Made by a program: the position numbers and the translations under genes
The notes under the pieces: model-generated
Seen by the model: the letters and a program-made list of their open reading frames with translations, nothing else
The model's database searches: none
Told to the model about the DNA's origin: nothing
NCBI GenBank assembly: GCA_030142905.1
Contig: JASJOG010000021.1
Span: forward strand, 372,001-436,000
DNA: 64,000 bases
Source of the DNA: Heliopora coerulea
Lineage: Eukaryota; Cnidaria; Anthozoa; Scleralcyonacea; Helioporidae
Reading direction: 5' to 3'
Shown here: in pieces, positions 1-12,371 of the stretch
Layout: every line of letters starts with the position of its first letter
How positions within the stretch are numbered: position 1 is the stretch's first letter

Positions 1-248
1 TGGCTGTTTCGAATGGTTTTAAAATTTTCAGTTTCTACGTAATAGAGCAATTTCAAACAAATTAGTCATTTATTTTTACGATGCAAATTTCCAGATAAAA
101 CATGGACCAAAGTTAGAAAAGCTTGTCATGGAACATATGCTGTACTTTTATTACCAAATCCTCGGATAAGGTTACCAACCAATACAGGTTGTCATTGTTC
201 CCCAAAACTACACGATCCAACATAAATACCCGAGTTTATCACTTTTAG
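1..248 (+). other. Intron of the ApeC-CUB receptor gene
   Basis: Intron sequence ending in a pyrimidine-containing acceptor (ACTTTTAG, 241-248) just before the first visible exon. No other feature is seen. Confidence 0.7.
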
Positions 249-3200
249 CTCAACTCTGGCCACGTGGTAATTTTGCACTACCAAAGGCAGCCAGCGGTTG
301 CCCGGGAAGCACAAATTTTACTTGGAAAGAAGGTTGGGTGTTTCAAGATCTTGATGACCATGGGGAAATCAAAACAACCTCTTCGCCATCGCTTAACTTG
401 GCTGCCAAGATTGATGAGTACGGAAATATTAAGAGATGGTTCTGTTCTAAGAATGTCACTGAAAGCGATGACAACGACAGGCCCCCGTGGCCAAAAGGTA
501 ATTTCAGAGATGAAAAAAGAGGAATGAAAGTGAAGAAAAGTTGCTTTGAATCGGAAGAAGAAATGTAACGTAAATGTGTATGGAATATCAAATCAAAGCA
601 GAAGGAAAGTTAGCGACAGTGGCAATAACAATTATGACAACAACAGCAACAACAACAACAACAATGACAATGATAAGGACAATAACAATAACAATAACAA
701 GTTAACAACAACAACAACAAAAACATGAACAACAGCGAAAACAATGTATAACTAAACTAAACTGAATCAAACTAAACAAAGGAAAACTGAACAAAGGGTA
801 ACTTAACTAATCTATGCTAAACTATAAAATACAACATTATTGAGATAGAAAAAAACCACAGCGCAAACAGCGAGTTAATCAGATTATTTAATAGATAATT
901 ACTGAAGCACGTAGCATTACTGAAGATAATGCAAGCAGTTAAGGCCTCATCAAAACTTCTTAGGTTTTCTCTGGATTATATCAGCGAATGCAGGGACCAA
1001 AATTATACTAACTCGACTTGCATAATTTTGCTCTTTGCATTCGCTGATATAATGCAGAGTGAAAACAATAGGTTTTCATGTGGATGAGTAATTATACTGT
1101 TAAATTGTGCTAGTGCACGTAGCTCAGAGGATGTGTCATTGACATTGGGAAAACTGTATCGAGCTTATCATGTGCCAGACTTAAATCAGGGTATTAAGCA
1201 CATGATAAGTTCGACGTCTGAATCAATTAAGTTTAGCAATTTGAATTAGGCTTGAGCCTGATGTTAAGCTCGACTGTCTTAGTCGAGCTCAGTCGAGTTT
1301 AATCAATTAAGTTTGATGTGTTTTCGACCTTGGAGCTTATTATGTGCCAAACCTAATTCAGGTGACCGGGAGGAACTGGAGCGAACAGACCTTCGATGAT
1401 CGAGAAGACGAAGAACAAGTGTTTTGCGAATCGGAAACAACATTTGCCTCGCCATTTTTATACTAACGTACATCGATATTTTGTCTTCGAAGAAGACGAG
1501 GAAGTTGAGTGATGGCTTACTGGACGGCGTGTTGGATATTGCAGCGGCTGTCTTATGGACAAGCCAAGAGAAAATTTGAAGGGTGATGGTTCAGGACAAA
1601 ACGATTTTGAAGTAAAATCATCGCAAGTTTAGTCTGCGCTTCCTCATGTTGATAAGGCTATTTAACAGCCATTCTGACACCCTCCTCCGTTTCATAGAGC
1701 GCTCGAGCATGCTTAATGTAATCAAGTTTCTGTTCTCTTGTCTGACAGTTTTTCGGTTTGTCATTGCCATATTCAAGAAATCAACATGCGCTTTCGCAAA
1801 GACTGAAAATAACAAAGTGTATAACCAGGTGACCACGGGCCAAAATAAACGAATGCTCGCAGCCAATAATTAAGTTTGAAACCAACGTCGAGCTTAGTAG
1901 AGCATGATATGAATTAGATTCGGCACATGATAAGCTTGACGTTTGAACTGGGCCTAAGGTCATGAAAGTTAGTGTAATCTTAAGTCGCATATCTTCACCA
2001 ATGAATATCCTAATGAAAAATGTTTCTAACTATTGAGCATGAAGACGACTACGGCAGAAAGTTGACCCAAACAGATTGAAACGCTAGAAAACCATTAAAA
2101 AACTGTTGTTATGTTCCGTAATTTTTCAATAGGTACATACTGCATATATTCTGGCGAACATTCTACATCGCTATGCCCTGAATCAGAAGGGAAATCAAGG
2201 TTCTCTCCTGGATTAATCATTTGGGATAATCAATATTGGATGAATAACAGCAAAAAGAAAGGCATAGTGCCTCGTGGTATTTATGTTCCTGGTGGCAGTA
2301 CGGGTATGCACTTTTGTTGTCAGTCAAATATGGATCCTAACACTCCAGTGAGTCTACCAACTGATAAACCATTTTATCTATTGGCGTATCGTTCTTCAGT
2401 TTGTCAGAAAGTCAAATGGACAACAGTTATTCCTGAGTTCATAGTTTATGATACATCAGACTTCCACAATCATGACATTTTTACTTCCTTTGTCCCGTTT
2501 AACGCAAAGAGGACTGATCCTAAAATATATTACTGTTACTACCAAGGTAATGTAAATTTCTTTATTAGATATATAGGTATTTGTTTTATTGACAGTTCAG
2601 AGTCATATATGCCACTGGAAAAATTTTTAGCTTTATTTTATTAATTTTTTAATTTATTGCTTTTCATATATTTTGAAACAAGTTAAAATAACATTATCAA
2701 TTTTTTTCAGGTTGTAATCATACATTAGATCTCCTTGGCCCAGATGAAGGAGAAATAAGCTTCCCAGAGTCTTCTTTCATGGATATAACCAGTCAGTCAT
2801 GTTCGTGGCTATTTCAGCTTCCTCATGAACACGTAATATCACTTAACTTCCTCTATTTTAATATCCCTTCAAATCAATCAACAAATTGTAGCGACCAGTT
2901 TATCGAAGTTTTTGATGGCGGAGAACAAGCAAATCGATCAGCTGGAAAATGGTGTGGTACGATAGATCTTTTCACGTTCAACTCTCTGTCTAATTCAGTC
3001 TTGATATTTCTAAAACTTGGTAAGAATATTACCAACACAACAGGATTCCGTCTACGTTTCAGGGGCATTTTAACTCGAGGTAGGTTCCCAGGAGTTATTC
3101 TCATTTATTTTGTTCTTTGATATGTATGCAAAGTATTGCCAATTTTCTAAGTTAAATGCGTTGCTCAAGGAAACCACAAGTCATGCACACGCCTCCACCA

Positions 3201-6200
3201 AGAAGCTATCAAGGCACATGTAGTAATGCCCTAGCTTCCGATGTCCTCAATTAAGCCATAAAGCATAAAAAAAGAACATGGCTTGTGCTACTAAAAATCG
3301 ACTGAAAGATAAATTTTACTGTTAGAGGATCCCCATGTTCTAAAATTCAATGTCTTAAATGACAACGCATTTTCCCATCAAAAACAATAACTGACCATGA
3401 ATAATCTTAAAACTGTAATTCTTCTAAACCCCGCGTTTCTATGAGAATTTTCAGGCTCTGAAGATATCAAATGCTGACAATTTTAGTTCTGCTTACCCTG
3501 AGCACGGTTCCGATTTCAACAGCTCTGAAAATTTTTATGCTTGAAAAATGTCGAGAAAATAAATTTAAAGTGGTTGATATCGTTGGAGACTTGTATATTT
3601 AGTAAACTACAATTTTGGTGAGGAGTTTCTCAAACATTGGGTCGTGGGCCAGTTCTGAGTATTTGAGCGTGAAAACGTTAAATCGTTTAGGAACCTCAAA
3701 AATCCCAACTCAGCCCAGTGTGTATACCATGGTTTTGATCCCTACTGCAACTATAAGTGTTTGGTGGCATATCACCCTCTCAAATTCCTCACTCCATCCT
3801 TGCTCGCAGGAATATAGGTCCACAGTTTAACCTTTTTCAACCAACTACCCATCAGGGGCCGCGGATCCGGGAGTCTAGGGGGCTCTAGCCCCCAAATAAT
3901 TTCCGGAAAATAGATCAATCTAATATAATCCAATGTGAGACCAATTTAACCCTTTCCTGTCCGACACGTCTCCCCTTGACGAGTAAATTCATCTGGCATT
4001 AGCCAGAGTACGGACAAGAAAGCTGAGTACGGACAAGAAAGGGTTAAACGTATTCGTTGACGGTATGTCAACAAGTTTTGTTTTCATTTGCTGTAAAATA
4101 TTGATTTGTTGCTCAAATCTACATGTTCTACACACTTATAAAATACGAACAAAGTGTTTGGTAGCTATTTTCCCAAGTTTCACTCCATTGAGATGCTGAT
4201 AGAAGTATTCAAAACGGAGACTAATGTATACATAGCTCTGATCACCCTGGTTCATTCAATCCGCTAATGATTACAAACCAAGCAGCCTATATCGTGTATG
4301 GCAAAATGTATGACTAAACTTTCTGTGAGGCTCGTGGTTTCAGCGTTCTTTTCAACCTCCTCAATCAACAAAAATTCCCTGCAGTCCCTCGCCCATGCAA
4401 TATTGATCTCAAAGAGTCAATTTTTCACTTTCCTAGGGAAGTCATTTTGAAACTCAGAGTAGCCTATTATAATATCGATATTTTTGTTTTTTCATCAAAA
4501 TGAATTTAGCTATTTACAGCAACAAATTATAATCATAGTTCAAGTGATTGAACAAAACAAAAACGACAGAGGACAGAAAACATGGGAAAAATCACACATG
4601 AATAGGTTGATTTTTTAACTGAGGCTTCCAACTGTTCTTTTAAGAGTCATTGAACATGATCGTAAATATGTATCATTACTTGGGTTTGTGTCTAAAAGTC
4701 TCGTTTGCATCTGAACCATTGTTTTTTATCTAAGCTGCAGAGTTGGATTAAGGGGCTGTTTCGTCTGGAGCGGCGGGAAAATATTAGGGCCAATAGATCA
4801 TTTTTACTTGTAGTCATCATGATCAAAATCGAAAAGGTGACGATTGACGTTTCGCGTTTACCGATTTTGGCACCAAAGTTATAGCTCGCACCAGTTCTCT
4901 TACTGATTTACTGAAGATGGCAATCATGGCAAGAAACAGGGTACGAGTCAATCCGAACCATGTATGACATCATATAAATTGGATACGTCTTTGACCGCAG
5001 AACATGTCCAAGAACTCCATGTCTTTAAAAATTTCCATCCAGACACGTAGGCATTATCTCTTTGTATTCATTTAAGCTCTCTCTAGTCTAGATATGGAGG
5101 TTCGAAGACTATGAAACACCTTTTTTAATATCTTCTACCGACATACCTAAACGTTGCAAGGGTGGTTGTGTGTCGTCGAGTTTGTTTGTCTTTATAATTG
5201 CCAACGATGTATTCCAAAACGATGAACTGTCTTTCAACACTATTATTAACTGCTTTTTTACCTAGACTGTCCAAATGCCTCGTTTGAAACTCTTGAACAG
5301 CTTCCATTTTGTTCTTCAATGTCACAACAGGAAAGACCCTGCTGACGAAGCTTGAAGGCTAGTGATAAACCAGGCGAAAAACATAACTTAACGATTAAAA
5401 TAAAGGCCCAGCAGAAAATGCGTATAACAGCCATACGTTGAAGTGTTTTAAAACATGTTTAATTCTAACGTTTCATTGTGTCTCGCAGCATCATCAGAGT
5501 GTAGACAATTTTTATGACAAGCGGTATATATTACATGCAAATGAGATAAGCTATAAAGTCACAAATGACGTATGAATAAATTACCGTTTAAATTTACAAG
5601 TGGTTTAAAATTAAAATAACCGTTATTGGTAATTCAAAACAAGGAAAATGGGTAGGAAGCTATGGTAGCGTTAAGGGAGGATTTGAGTTTGTTAATGAGG
5701 AGGCTTTCTTTCTGGAGGAGTTCGAAACTCGTTGAAGAAGAGGTTAAGATGGAAAAATCGTTGGGAGTTACAGGATGACCAGTGTCGCGATGGTGATGGG
5801 AAATGGCGGAAAGTGAATATCTGCCCAACTTCTCACCATTCGAAGCCAATATTCCCATGTGGTCCGAGATGCGCGTGTGTAAATGTCGGCATGTTTGGCC
5901 GACATACAATGCGTCACAGCATTGACACTTCAATAAATAAAAATTGATTTAAAACTAAAAATTAATTTTAAATTAATTTTAAACGGTAATTTACATTACG
6001 TCATTTGCATGTAATATATGCCGCTTGTCATAAAAATTTTCCACACTCTGATGATGTTGCGAGACCAAACGAAACGTTAGAATTAAACATGTTTTAAAAC
6101 ACTTCGACTCATGGCTGTTACACGCATTCTCTGCTGGGCCTTAATTTTTATTGTTAAGCTTGAAGACGTATTTTTATTGGCTGATCAAACAGAACATTTT

Positions 6201-9200
6201 GAAGACAAGTTGCAAGAGAAGTGTTACAATGTGTAATGGTTCAAAAATTTGTTGCAGCGTTGCCGCAATCGTTGCAAAAAGTAGAACTTGATTCCACTTT
6301 GTCCAACGCTTGCTGTAACAAAAATGTTGCGAGACTTGACTGCGGGGTACGTTACACCATGCAATTTGTCGTACGACTTGCATCGCAACAAAATTGCCCG
6401 AAACATTGCATATAATTACTCTCCTTGTATCCTATTATTGCAGTGACGTCGAAAGAGCCTGATAAAGAAATTTTTACAACTAACGTACAACACACAGGTA
6501 GTCCAACGTCCAACTCTGAAGACCCAGAATCTGAAAAAACTCCAAAATCTGCTAAACCAGCATTAACCAAGTCTGGAGACCGTAAATTTCCGGCTACGTC
6601 TGTTGTAGTTCCAATAGTGATCACTGTTTTACTGGGAATAGTTCTTACAGTTTTCATGATAATTAGGAAAAGGTAAACTTTTTCACTGTAGTGTATGTCG
6701 AGAACCAGAGTGTAGTGTGCGGGCGAAAATTTAAACATAACTACAGTTTGATTAGTTGTACACGAGGGCGACTTTCGTCGACCACTGTTAGCTGGATACT
6801 AAGGCCAAACTTATTGTTTCTCGTTACGACGCGAATCATAAGGATTTTCTTTAGTTTTTCCCACTATTTCGTTTAAGTTTATCTTCAACTTCCAACATTC
6901 ATTACCTCTGAACGCAGGTAGTGAAGGTTCAATGAAACGAATGAAAGACATTGTTTATACATTTACAGCTAATGATATATGTACCTCCGTGAGTTTTTAC
7001 TGCTAAAATCTTTATATTAGATCTGAAAGAAATAAACGACTGCAACAATTCACTATTCTTTAAGAACGTATTACAAAAGTTGTTGTTTGCTTCTAAAAAT
7101 CAGTTCCTATCGATTTTCATAGCATTCTGCGATGTACTTTTTCCTGGTGGAGGTTCCACACCCAAGGGGGATCTATCAGTCTGGTGTCGCCCCCCTTAGA
7201 AGCCAGCCATGTGCCCGTCATGTGCCGTCGATTACTTCACGATTGGTGTACGTCACATTTAACGGTGTGAAGGTTCTTTCTATGATTTCTCAAAAATTAA
7301 GCTGTACAGTGACAGGAACACGGTATTTGTGTTTTTTTCTCAAGTAAGAGAATACAGATGGCGGAAGAAAAACTGAAGAAATATTTGAGGTGTTGTTTGA
7401 GTGCTGTAATATATCTTTACACAAATGACACCAAGCCTTCGTTTAATCGCCTAATTGTTCAAAATAATTCCATTCATGTTTCTAGTTTGCTTGTTTTCTG
7501 CAGAACTTGCCATTATTATAGATGTAACATCCTTCCATTCAGGCCAAGTAATCAAAAGCATCTTCGATATCAATCCCAGTATCAATTACACACTGTAGTA
7601 ACTTGGTATCGATAGTATCGATTACTCAGTAATCAGTAATCACCCATCACTACTAAGAACGTAACTTGAACTGATAGAAAGTATCCTTGTAACCTCAGGT
7701 AACTCATTCGACTTCTGTCTGGGTATCTCATAAAATTCTGGTTGAATGTTTGACTTTGTGGCAATTTACGATACAATGTAATTCTTTTTTACTGCACAGG
7801 AGGAAAAACGATGACAGAAATTTGGCGACAGTGCCCAACAGTAGTTGTGCTAAAGAAAATCCAGTTTACGAAGGGTAATTAATGAACCATTTTAAATCTA
7901 AAATTGCACGAACTGATTTTCTCGAAAACGCCGTAGCACTTTGCTTTTTGTACCCAGTAACTCAGATTTCAGCTTCTGTGTAAGAACTTACTATTCTTTT
8001 GAATGACGAAATAACTCTGGAAATCACTTGTTTTATTATTTTATTTTCTACATCTAGACTTTACAACAATATCTTCACTAGCCCTGTGAATTTTCCCTTT
8101 CAGCCATGGTTGTAAGAGAATGCCGAAATAATTTTCAAAAATGACCATTATTTGTTAGTTTGTTCACTAAAAACCATTGCAAAATCTTAAGGACAATAAT
8201 TTGGACGAGGCCATTTCGAAATCCTTCATTCAGGAATCTATAGAACCTATGCACTTAATTCATAGCAGCCATGTTGATTTTCCTTCACAAAAGAATTTTC
8301 ACCACCTTCTTTTGTTAGGTACACCAACATGGCTGCCATGCGCTTTGTTATTAGAGTCTCTGGGGATTGAGTGAATGCGCTCTATTTTCAGTAAAATTCA
8401 AAAAATGAGATTTACCATAAGAAAATTTTGCACTCACATTATCATCATTTTACTCTTATATTCAAAATTTCCTCACGATTCTGAATTACAGCATTTCATT
8501 GCCTGGCGTAACTGCTTTTATATCTTAAACCAAGTTTGCGTTGTGGTCCTAGAAATGAGTGACCTCTGTATTCAGTGTCCCCTCGATCACTTATCCCTAG
8601 TTACCAGTGACCTCTGATGGTTGGGGTTAGAGTTTTGCGTTAAGATTTGGACAAGGGTTACTTCTAGCTCATAATTTTCGACAGTTTAATTTAATGAATA
8701 TCTCATCCCGATAGATGATGCAATTAATTTAAGAGGTCAGTCATCCCTGTGTGACCGAAAAGCTTTGTCACCAGATTGTACATTCGGCAGACACAGATCC
8801 GAAAACATCTTTAGTACTGCATCAGAAATTATTGTTTGGCTTATACTTTTCTCTCTTCAATCGCTTCTTCTAGAAAGTCAGAAAATGGAAAAGATGGAGA
8901 GAACTGTGATGTGTCAATTTATGAAAGGTAAAATATAGTAGTAAAATATAAAAAAACTGGTTAAATAAAACATCAGTTATGTATCATGTTGACAGATACA
9001 ATTGTTCGCATCTGTATAACCACGAAGGCAACCTATAAGTAAATTTTTTGGGTAATTTTCCAGAGATAAATTTCAGTGTCTTAGTGCATTACTAGTGGTT
9101 TTAGAGGAAAATTATAAAATGGCCGTTCGTTCTGTAATTTATAAAGTGAGAGCCAGCTTGGCGTTGCCGTATATGTAGATCCCCATCTAAAAATGACCAG

Positions 9201-9720
9201 TATAATTTTCTGTATTAAATTTTTCCCACAAACAAAGCACTTTTTATTGGAAGAAGATTGATTTATAGAACGATTAATTTCCAAGTAGAGATGGTAGTGC
9301 AATCAAAGTACTGAACTCCCTAATAATTAAATATTTGCTAAGAACATAATTACCAAGCTACCACAAACACACGACAGTATTTTTGTTGCGATGAAAGAAC
9401 TTGAGGAATGTGCACCAGAATTAATAAAGACCAAAGAATCCCGTTCTGAATATTCTACAATATTTTGCTTGCTGATAAATATTCCCTCATCATTGTTTTG
9501 TTTTTTTTAATTCTCATTTTCATCTCTCATTTATATATTTAGCATAGACAGAGAATCAAACTTACCAAATGGGATGAAGGAACGCTCACTGCAACTGGAT
9601 CAATCTAATCTGAAATCAATGAAATTGGGTGATCTTAACCCGCTATATGAGTCATCTGGGGAAACCGAATACTCATCGACTGTGAATGTATTGTACTGCA
9701 ACAAAGACTGCGAGAAATAG
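249..9720 (+). CDS. ApeC-CUB single-pass membrane receptor (3' part; 5' end outside window)
   Basis: Joined exons 249-497, 2133-2546, 2711-3079, 6444-6672, 7800-7874, 8874-8927 and 9543-9720 have GT/AG borders and one continuous frame ending in TAG. Exons 1-2 encode an ApeC (apextrin C-terminal) domain: the segment WPRGNFALPKAASGCPG, then WPKG spliced to TYCIYSG, then IYVPGG, HFCCQ, LPTDKPFYLL and YYCYYQG. Exon 3 is a four-cysteine CUB domain ending near GFRLRFRG. Exon 4 is a Ser/Thr/Pro-rich stalk plus a hydrophobic helix (VVVPIVITVLLGIVLTVFMI) followed by basic residues. Exons 5-7 form a cytoplasmic tail with NPVYEG, SIYE and NPLYESS. ApeC proteins in amphioxus bind bacterial peptidoglycan, so a surface recognition receptor is plausible, but ligand and signalling are inference. 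About 522 residues lie in the window; a signal peptide and earlier domains must lie upstream. Intron 3 hosts a Penelope-like fossil. Confidence 0.9.
606..726. repeat. AAC/AAT-type microsatellite
   Basis: Imperfect run of AAC and AAT triplets in the first visible intron of the ApeC-CUB gene. It produces a spurious asparagine/threonine reading frame. Confidence 0.9.
962..1076. repeat. Inverted repeat (MITE-like hairpin)
   Basis: Two imperfect arms at about 962-1006 and 1022-1076 share ATTATATCAGCGAATGCA and flanking bases in opposite orientation. It lies in an intron. The rest of this intron (1077-2132) holds diverged repeats around AAGCTCGAC/GTCGAGC and no supported gene. Confidence 0.6.
3946..4047. 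mobile_element. piggyBac-like MITE, copy 1 (102 bp)
   Basis: Bounded by TTAA on both sides, with inverted ends TTAACCCTTTC and GAAAGGGTTAA. The core contains TCTGGCATTAGCCAGAGTA, shared with copies at 22463 and 29210. TTAA sites and CCY-type ends are typical of piggyBac elements. Confidence 0.65.
5460..5502 (-). ncRNA. Hammerhead-like motif in Penelope-like terminal arm (left)
   Basis: On the - strand CTGATGA (5497-5491) is followed by a poor stem II and then GAAACGTT (5474-5467). Core residues are present, but stems I and II are weak, so activity is doubtful. Confidence 0.4.
5634..5933 (-). pseudogene. GIY-YIG endonuclease domain of a Penelope-like element (fragment)
   Basis: About 99 residues. 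The segment ALYVGQTCRHLHTRISDHMG followed by HHRDTGHPVTPNDFSIL and ESLLINKLKSSLN matches the GIY-YIG domain at the C-terminus of Penelope-like reverse transcriptases (YVG being the diverged YIG part). No reverse transcriptase is attached, so this is the 3' remnant of a retroelement and not a host gene. Confidence 0.75.
6044..6084 (+). ncRNA. Hammerhead-like motif in Penelope-like terminal arm (right, inverted)
   Basis: CTGATGA (6048-6054) and GAAACGTT (6071-6078) flank a short possible stem II (GTT/AAC). This is the inverted partner of the motif at 5460-5502. Confidence 0.4.
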
Positions 9721-9916
9721 GGAAGCGTTTGAAATTATATTGCTCTGTATATTTAATTTTCTCACAACGTCGCATAGGAATTATCAAACGCAATCCTTAT
9801 CACAATCCTTGCGATCCTTATCAGCTTTCATCATCTTTTGAATCGTTGCGATCGATAAACGGGATTTCTATTTGTCCAAGTATTTTTAGGCTTTTTTAGG
9901 TCATTTGGATTGCTGA

Positions 9917-9922
9917 AATAAA
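9917..9922 (+). promoter_or_regulatory. Candidate polyadenylation signal of the ApeC-CUB gene
   Basis: AATAAA about 200 bases after the TAG stop at 9718-9720, a plausible 3' UTR length. Based on motif and position only. Confidence 0.45.
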
Positions 9923-10385
9923 GGTTTGATGCTATCAGTGATCTTGGTCATAACAGTCGTCGCGGTTGTGGGAAAATAAGCGTCTAATATGATTCCACAT
10001 CTTTTTCCTGTTCTTTTGGGGATTTCCTGGGATTTTAACGGCCAAAACAAACTTCTAAGACCCAAGCTTAATCTCGAGAAGTTGTTTGGGTTTGTTTACT
10101 TTATCTTCATTAAAGATGCATGTTTCCGTTGTAGAGTCTGATTGTCATTGTTGGAATTTGTGTAACTTTATGTTTGGTGCTAAGTTTATGGACTTCTGAT
10201 CACAGTTAGGGGAGACCTGGCATGAAGTTTAAATCCATGTCGGCGAAGCAATTTTCCCTTTCGTAAACGGTTGATGCCATTCATAACGGTTGATGCTATC
10301 TTCAAAATACGGACGACAGAGGGACCAGGTAGGAATCGTAAACGAAGAAGAAATAAAACCCAGCGAAAAACACGCAAAATAGGCA

Positions 10386-11190
10386 TATTTAAAGTTTATA
10401 GTGTAATTCTAACGTTTTGTTGCTACACGCAACATCGTCAGAGAATGAATAACTTATATTACAAGGTGATGAAGATTATAGTGGTTATGTTACATGATGT
10501 GTTAACGAGATATTGGCGTAAGAACGGAAGTGGGAAAGACAAAAGGAAACAGCAGACTGAGATGTAGTTGAAATGTCAAGAAAGTTAAAGAAACGAAGTC
10601 TTAAAAATAAAGAAAGTGGAAAAGAGCCCATGTTGGCATTAAGCGATGGATTGTGTTTGCGGATAAGAAGACTTTCTCTGACGAGAAGTTCTGAGTTGAA
10701 GGAAGAAGAAAAGATGGTGAAATCATCAGGCGAGACAGGGTGTCCAGTGTCCCAGTGATATGACAGGATGCTTGTCGGAAGAGGATTGACTCACTTCCTG
10801 CCAGTAAGTGCAGAAATGCCCAAGTGCTCTGAGATTCGCGTGTGGAGAAGCCGACTCGTCTAGCCGACATACGACGAACTACATCGTTGACACTTAAAAC
10901 GGTAAACAACACGAGATCTCAAGGCCCTGGAAATCCTGTCCTTGAAGACAAAAAAGTGAGACAATCAGAGAGAAGGACGGAAAACAAAGCGGAGGTTAAT
11001 GTGAGGAAAAGCACTGGAGCATAACTTCCGAATATGAGTGCGGATTTTGAGGCTATGTTGTCCAGTGTAGGGAAGACAAAAGCAAACGATTTTCTTTGGG
11101 GCGAGGGAAACTTTAGGGGAGGGTGAGAAAATCTTATATAGAAACCGGCGAATACATGTGTCTCTGAATGCCAGAGATATGATTGCCAAC
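10386..11190 (-). mobile_element. Penelope-like element fossil (RT C-terminus, GIY-YIG, hammerhead-like terminus)
   Basis: Reading the - strand from 11190 downwards, the segments IRKLCSSAFPHINLRFVFRPS, SRVVYRFKCQRC, LLHTRISEHLGISALTG, DTGHPVSPDDFTIFSS and ESLLIRKHNPSLNANMGSF mark the reverse transcriptase C-terminus and GIY-YIG domain. In-frame stops and frameshifts make it a pseudogene. The terminal region at 10450-10386 carries a hammerhead-like motif. It lies between the 3' ends of the ApeC-CUB and PSMC5 genes. Confidence 0.75.
10405..10447 (-). ncRNA. Hammerhead-like ribozyme motif at Penelope-like element terminus
   Basis: On the - strand: stem I strand ATTCT (10446-10442), core CTGACGA (10441-10435), stem II GTTGC/GCAAC with loop GTGTA, then AAAAC, GTT and the stem I partner AGAAT (10410-10406). 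Stem I has 5 pairs. The ACGT between the core and the cleavage site is self-complementary, as expected for minimal type I hammerheads acting as dimers. The canonical G of GAAAC is A here. Confidence 0.6.
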
Positions 11191-12099
11191 TCTAAGCTCC
11201 CTTGCCCAACATGCTCCCGTTTACATCTCCGTGTTTCAACTCAAAATCTTTTTTTTCTCTTTCTGTTTTTTTTTCCTATCTACTCCTTTCCTCGAAGTTC
11301 TCCTTTTCGTCCCGATTTGTTCCTTTCCATCCCTCTTGGAGGCAATCTGCCCCATGAGCTCCCAACGGCAACCTCACAGAGATACCACCATGAAGACAGT
11401 GGACAGTGACAGCTTTTTTTTTTTTTTAGCAATTTTAAGGTCCCCGAAACTCTGCCTTTTGATATTGCTTTTATGGTGCGGTGATTCTATCACTTCAATC
11501 AAGGCGCTGTAAAGCACGGGCGTGGAAAAGAGCAATAATGGCGCTTGTCTATGTATGATGCATGAAAGTGCTGGCACGATTGCGCTTGTGACCCTAAATT
11601 CACAGTAAATAAGCCAAGCCATGGCGAAAAAAACCCAACTCTTTTAAAAAAAAACATTCATTAAAGGAGGTAAGCACTTATTCTACTTAAATCATAAAAA
11701 CGGTTTTGTAATTAGTATTTTATTAAAATTGAATTCCGCACATACTTTTGGAAAAAGCCAAACGGAACTGGAAGTGAAGAGGAAAATTGCACAACATATG
11801 GTTTAATGTTTATCTCCCACTTCACAACTATACCAGAAGCGTTCACTGTTGTGAATGTTCATCAAAAGGAATTTCATGCGAGTAACTTTGAGTTGCATTC
11901 TGATTATACACGGTAATCGGAATTTTTCCCCGATGTTATACTTGAACTTATAAAGTTTCCACCTTTTCCCCCGTTATTCATTTCGAAATACTTTACACTT
12001 ATTTCATCCAAAAATTATTTTCCCAATCCTACATTTCACCCTCCTTCGAAAGGTCGGAAACTGAAAAAAATTGCAAAATTGTACATGGAATTTTTGGTC

Positions 12100-12371
12100 T
12101 TGAACAGAAATCTTTTAATGATAATCTAGTTTATCATGAAAGGATTTCTGTTCATGTATCTCTGAGGATGACTCTGAAATTTTTGGTCGTCCTCGGCCAT
12201 TAACGAACTTTTAATGAGAGCTTCAGAAATTTCTTTTTTTGACATCGACCCTTGTGCTGAAGAAATAACGTTTTTAACGAACCTTTTTAGAGTTTGATCA
12301 ATGGCTTTGAACACTGATGTGTTCAGGGGATATTCCTTTTCAAATTTGACTTCATCGCAGGCAAGGAACAC
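12100..12371 (-). other. Unidentified 81-codon ORF ending in a hairpin repeat
   Basis: The - strand frame 12371-12126 contains KAIDQTLKRFVKNVIS and SMSKKEISEALIKSSL, helical-looking but unrecognised. Its 3' end overlaps a repeat end (ATTTCAGAGTCATCCTCAGAG...ACATGAACAG) also seen near 31840 and 33970, and a small hairpin built from GAACAGAAAT and ATTTCTGTTC. It is most likely part of a mobile element. The flanking intergenic DNA (11191-12099 and 12372-14112) shows no supported gene. Confidence 0.25.

Larger units (their letters stand above)
5388..6160 (-). mobile_element. Penelope-like element fossil with long inverted terminal arms
   Basis: Arms at about 5388-5595 and 5985-6158 are inverted copies (CAGCAGARAATGCGT..., AAGTGTTTTAAAACATG...) and each carries a hammerhead-like core. 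Between them the - strand encodes a GIY-YIG endonuclease remnant (5933-5634). The element sits inside the 3080-6443 intron of the ApeC-CUB gene. The reverse transcriptase part is gone, so it is not autonomous. Confidence 0.75.

Noticed and set aside
546..728. Asn/Thr-rich ORF
   Set aside because: Translation of an AAC/AAT microsatellite.
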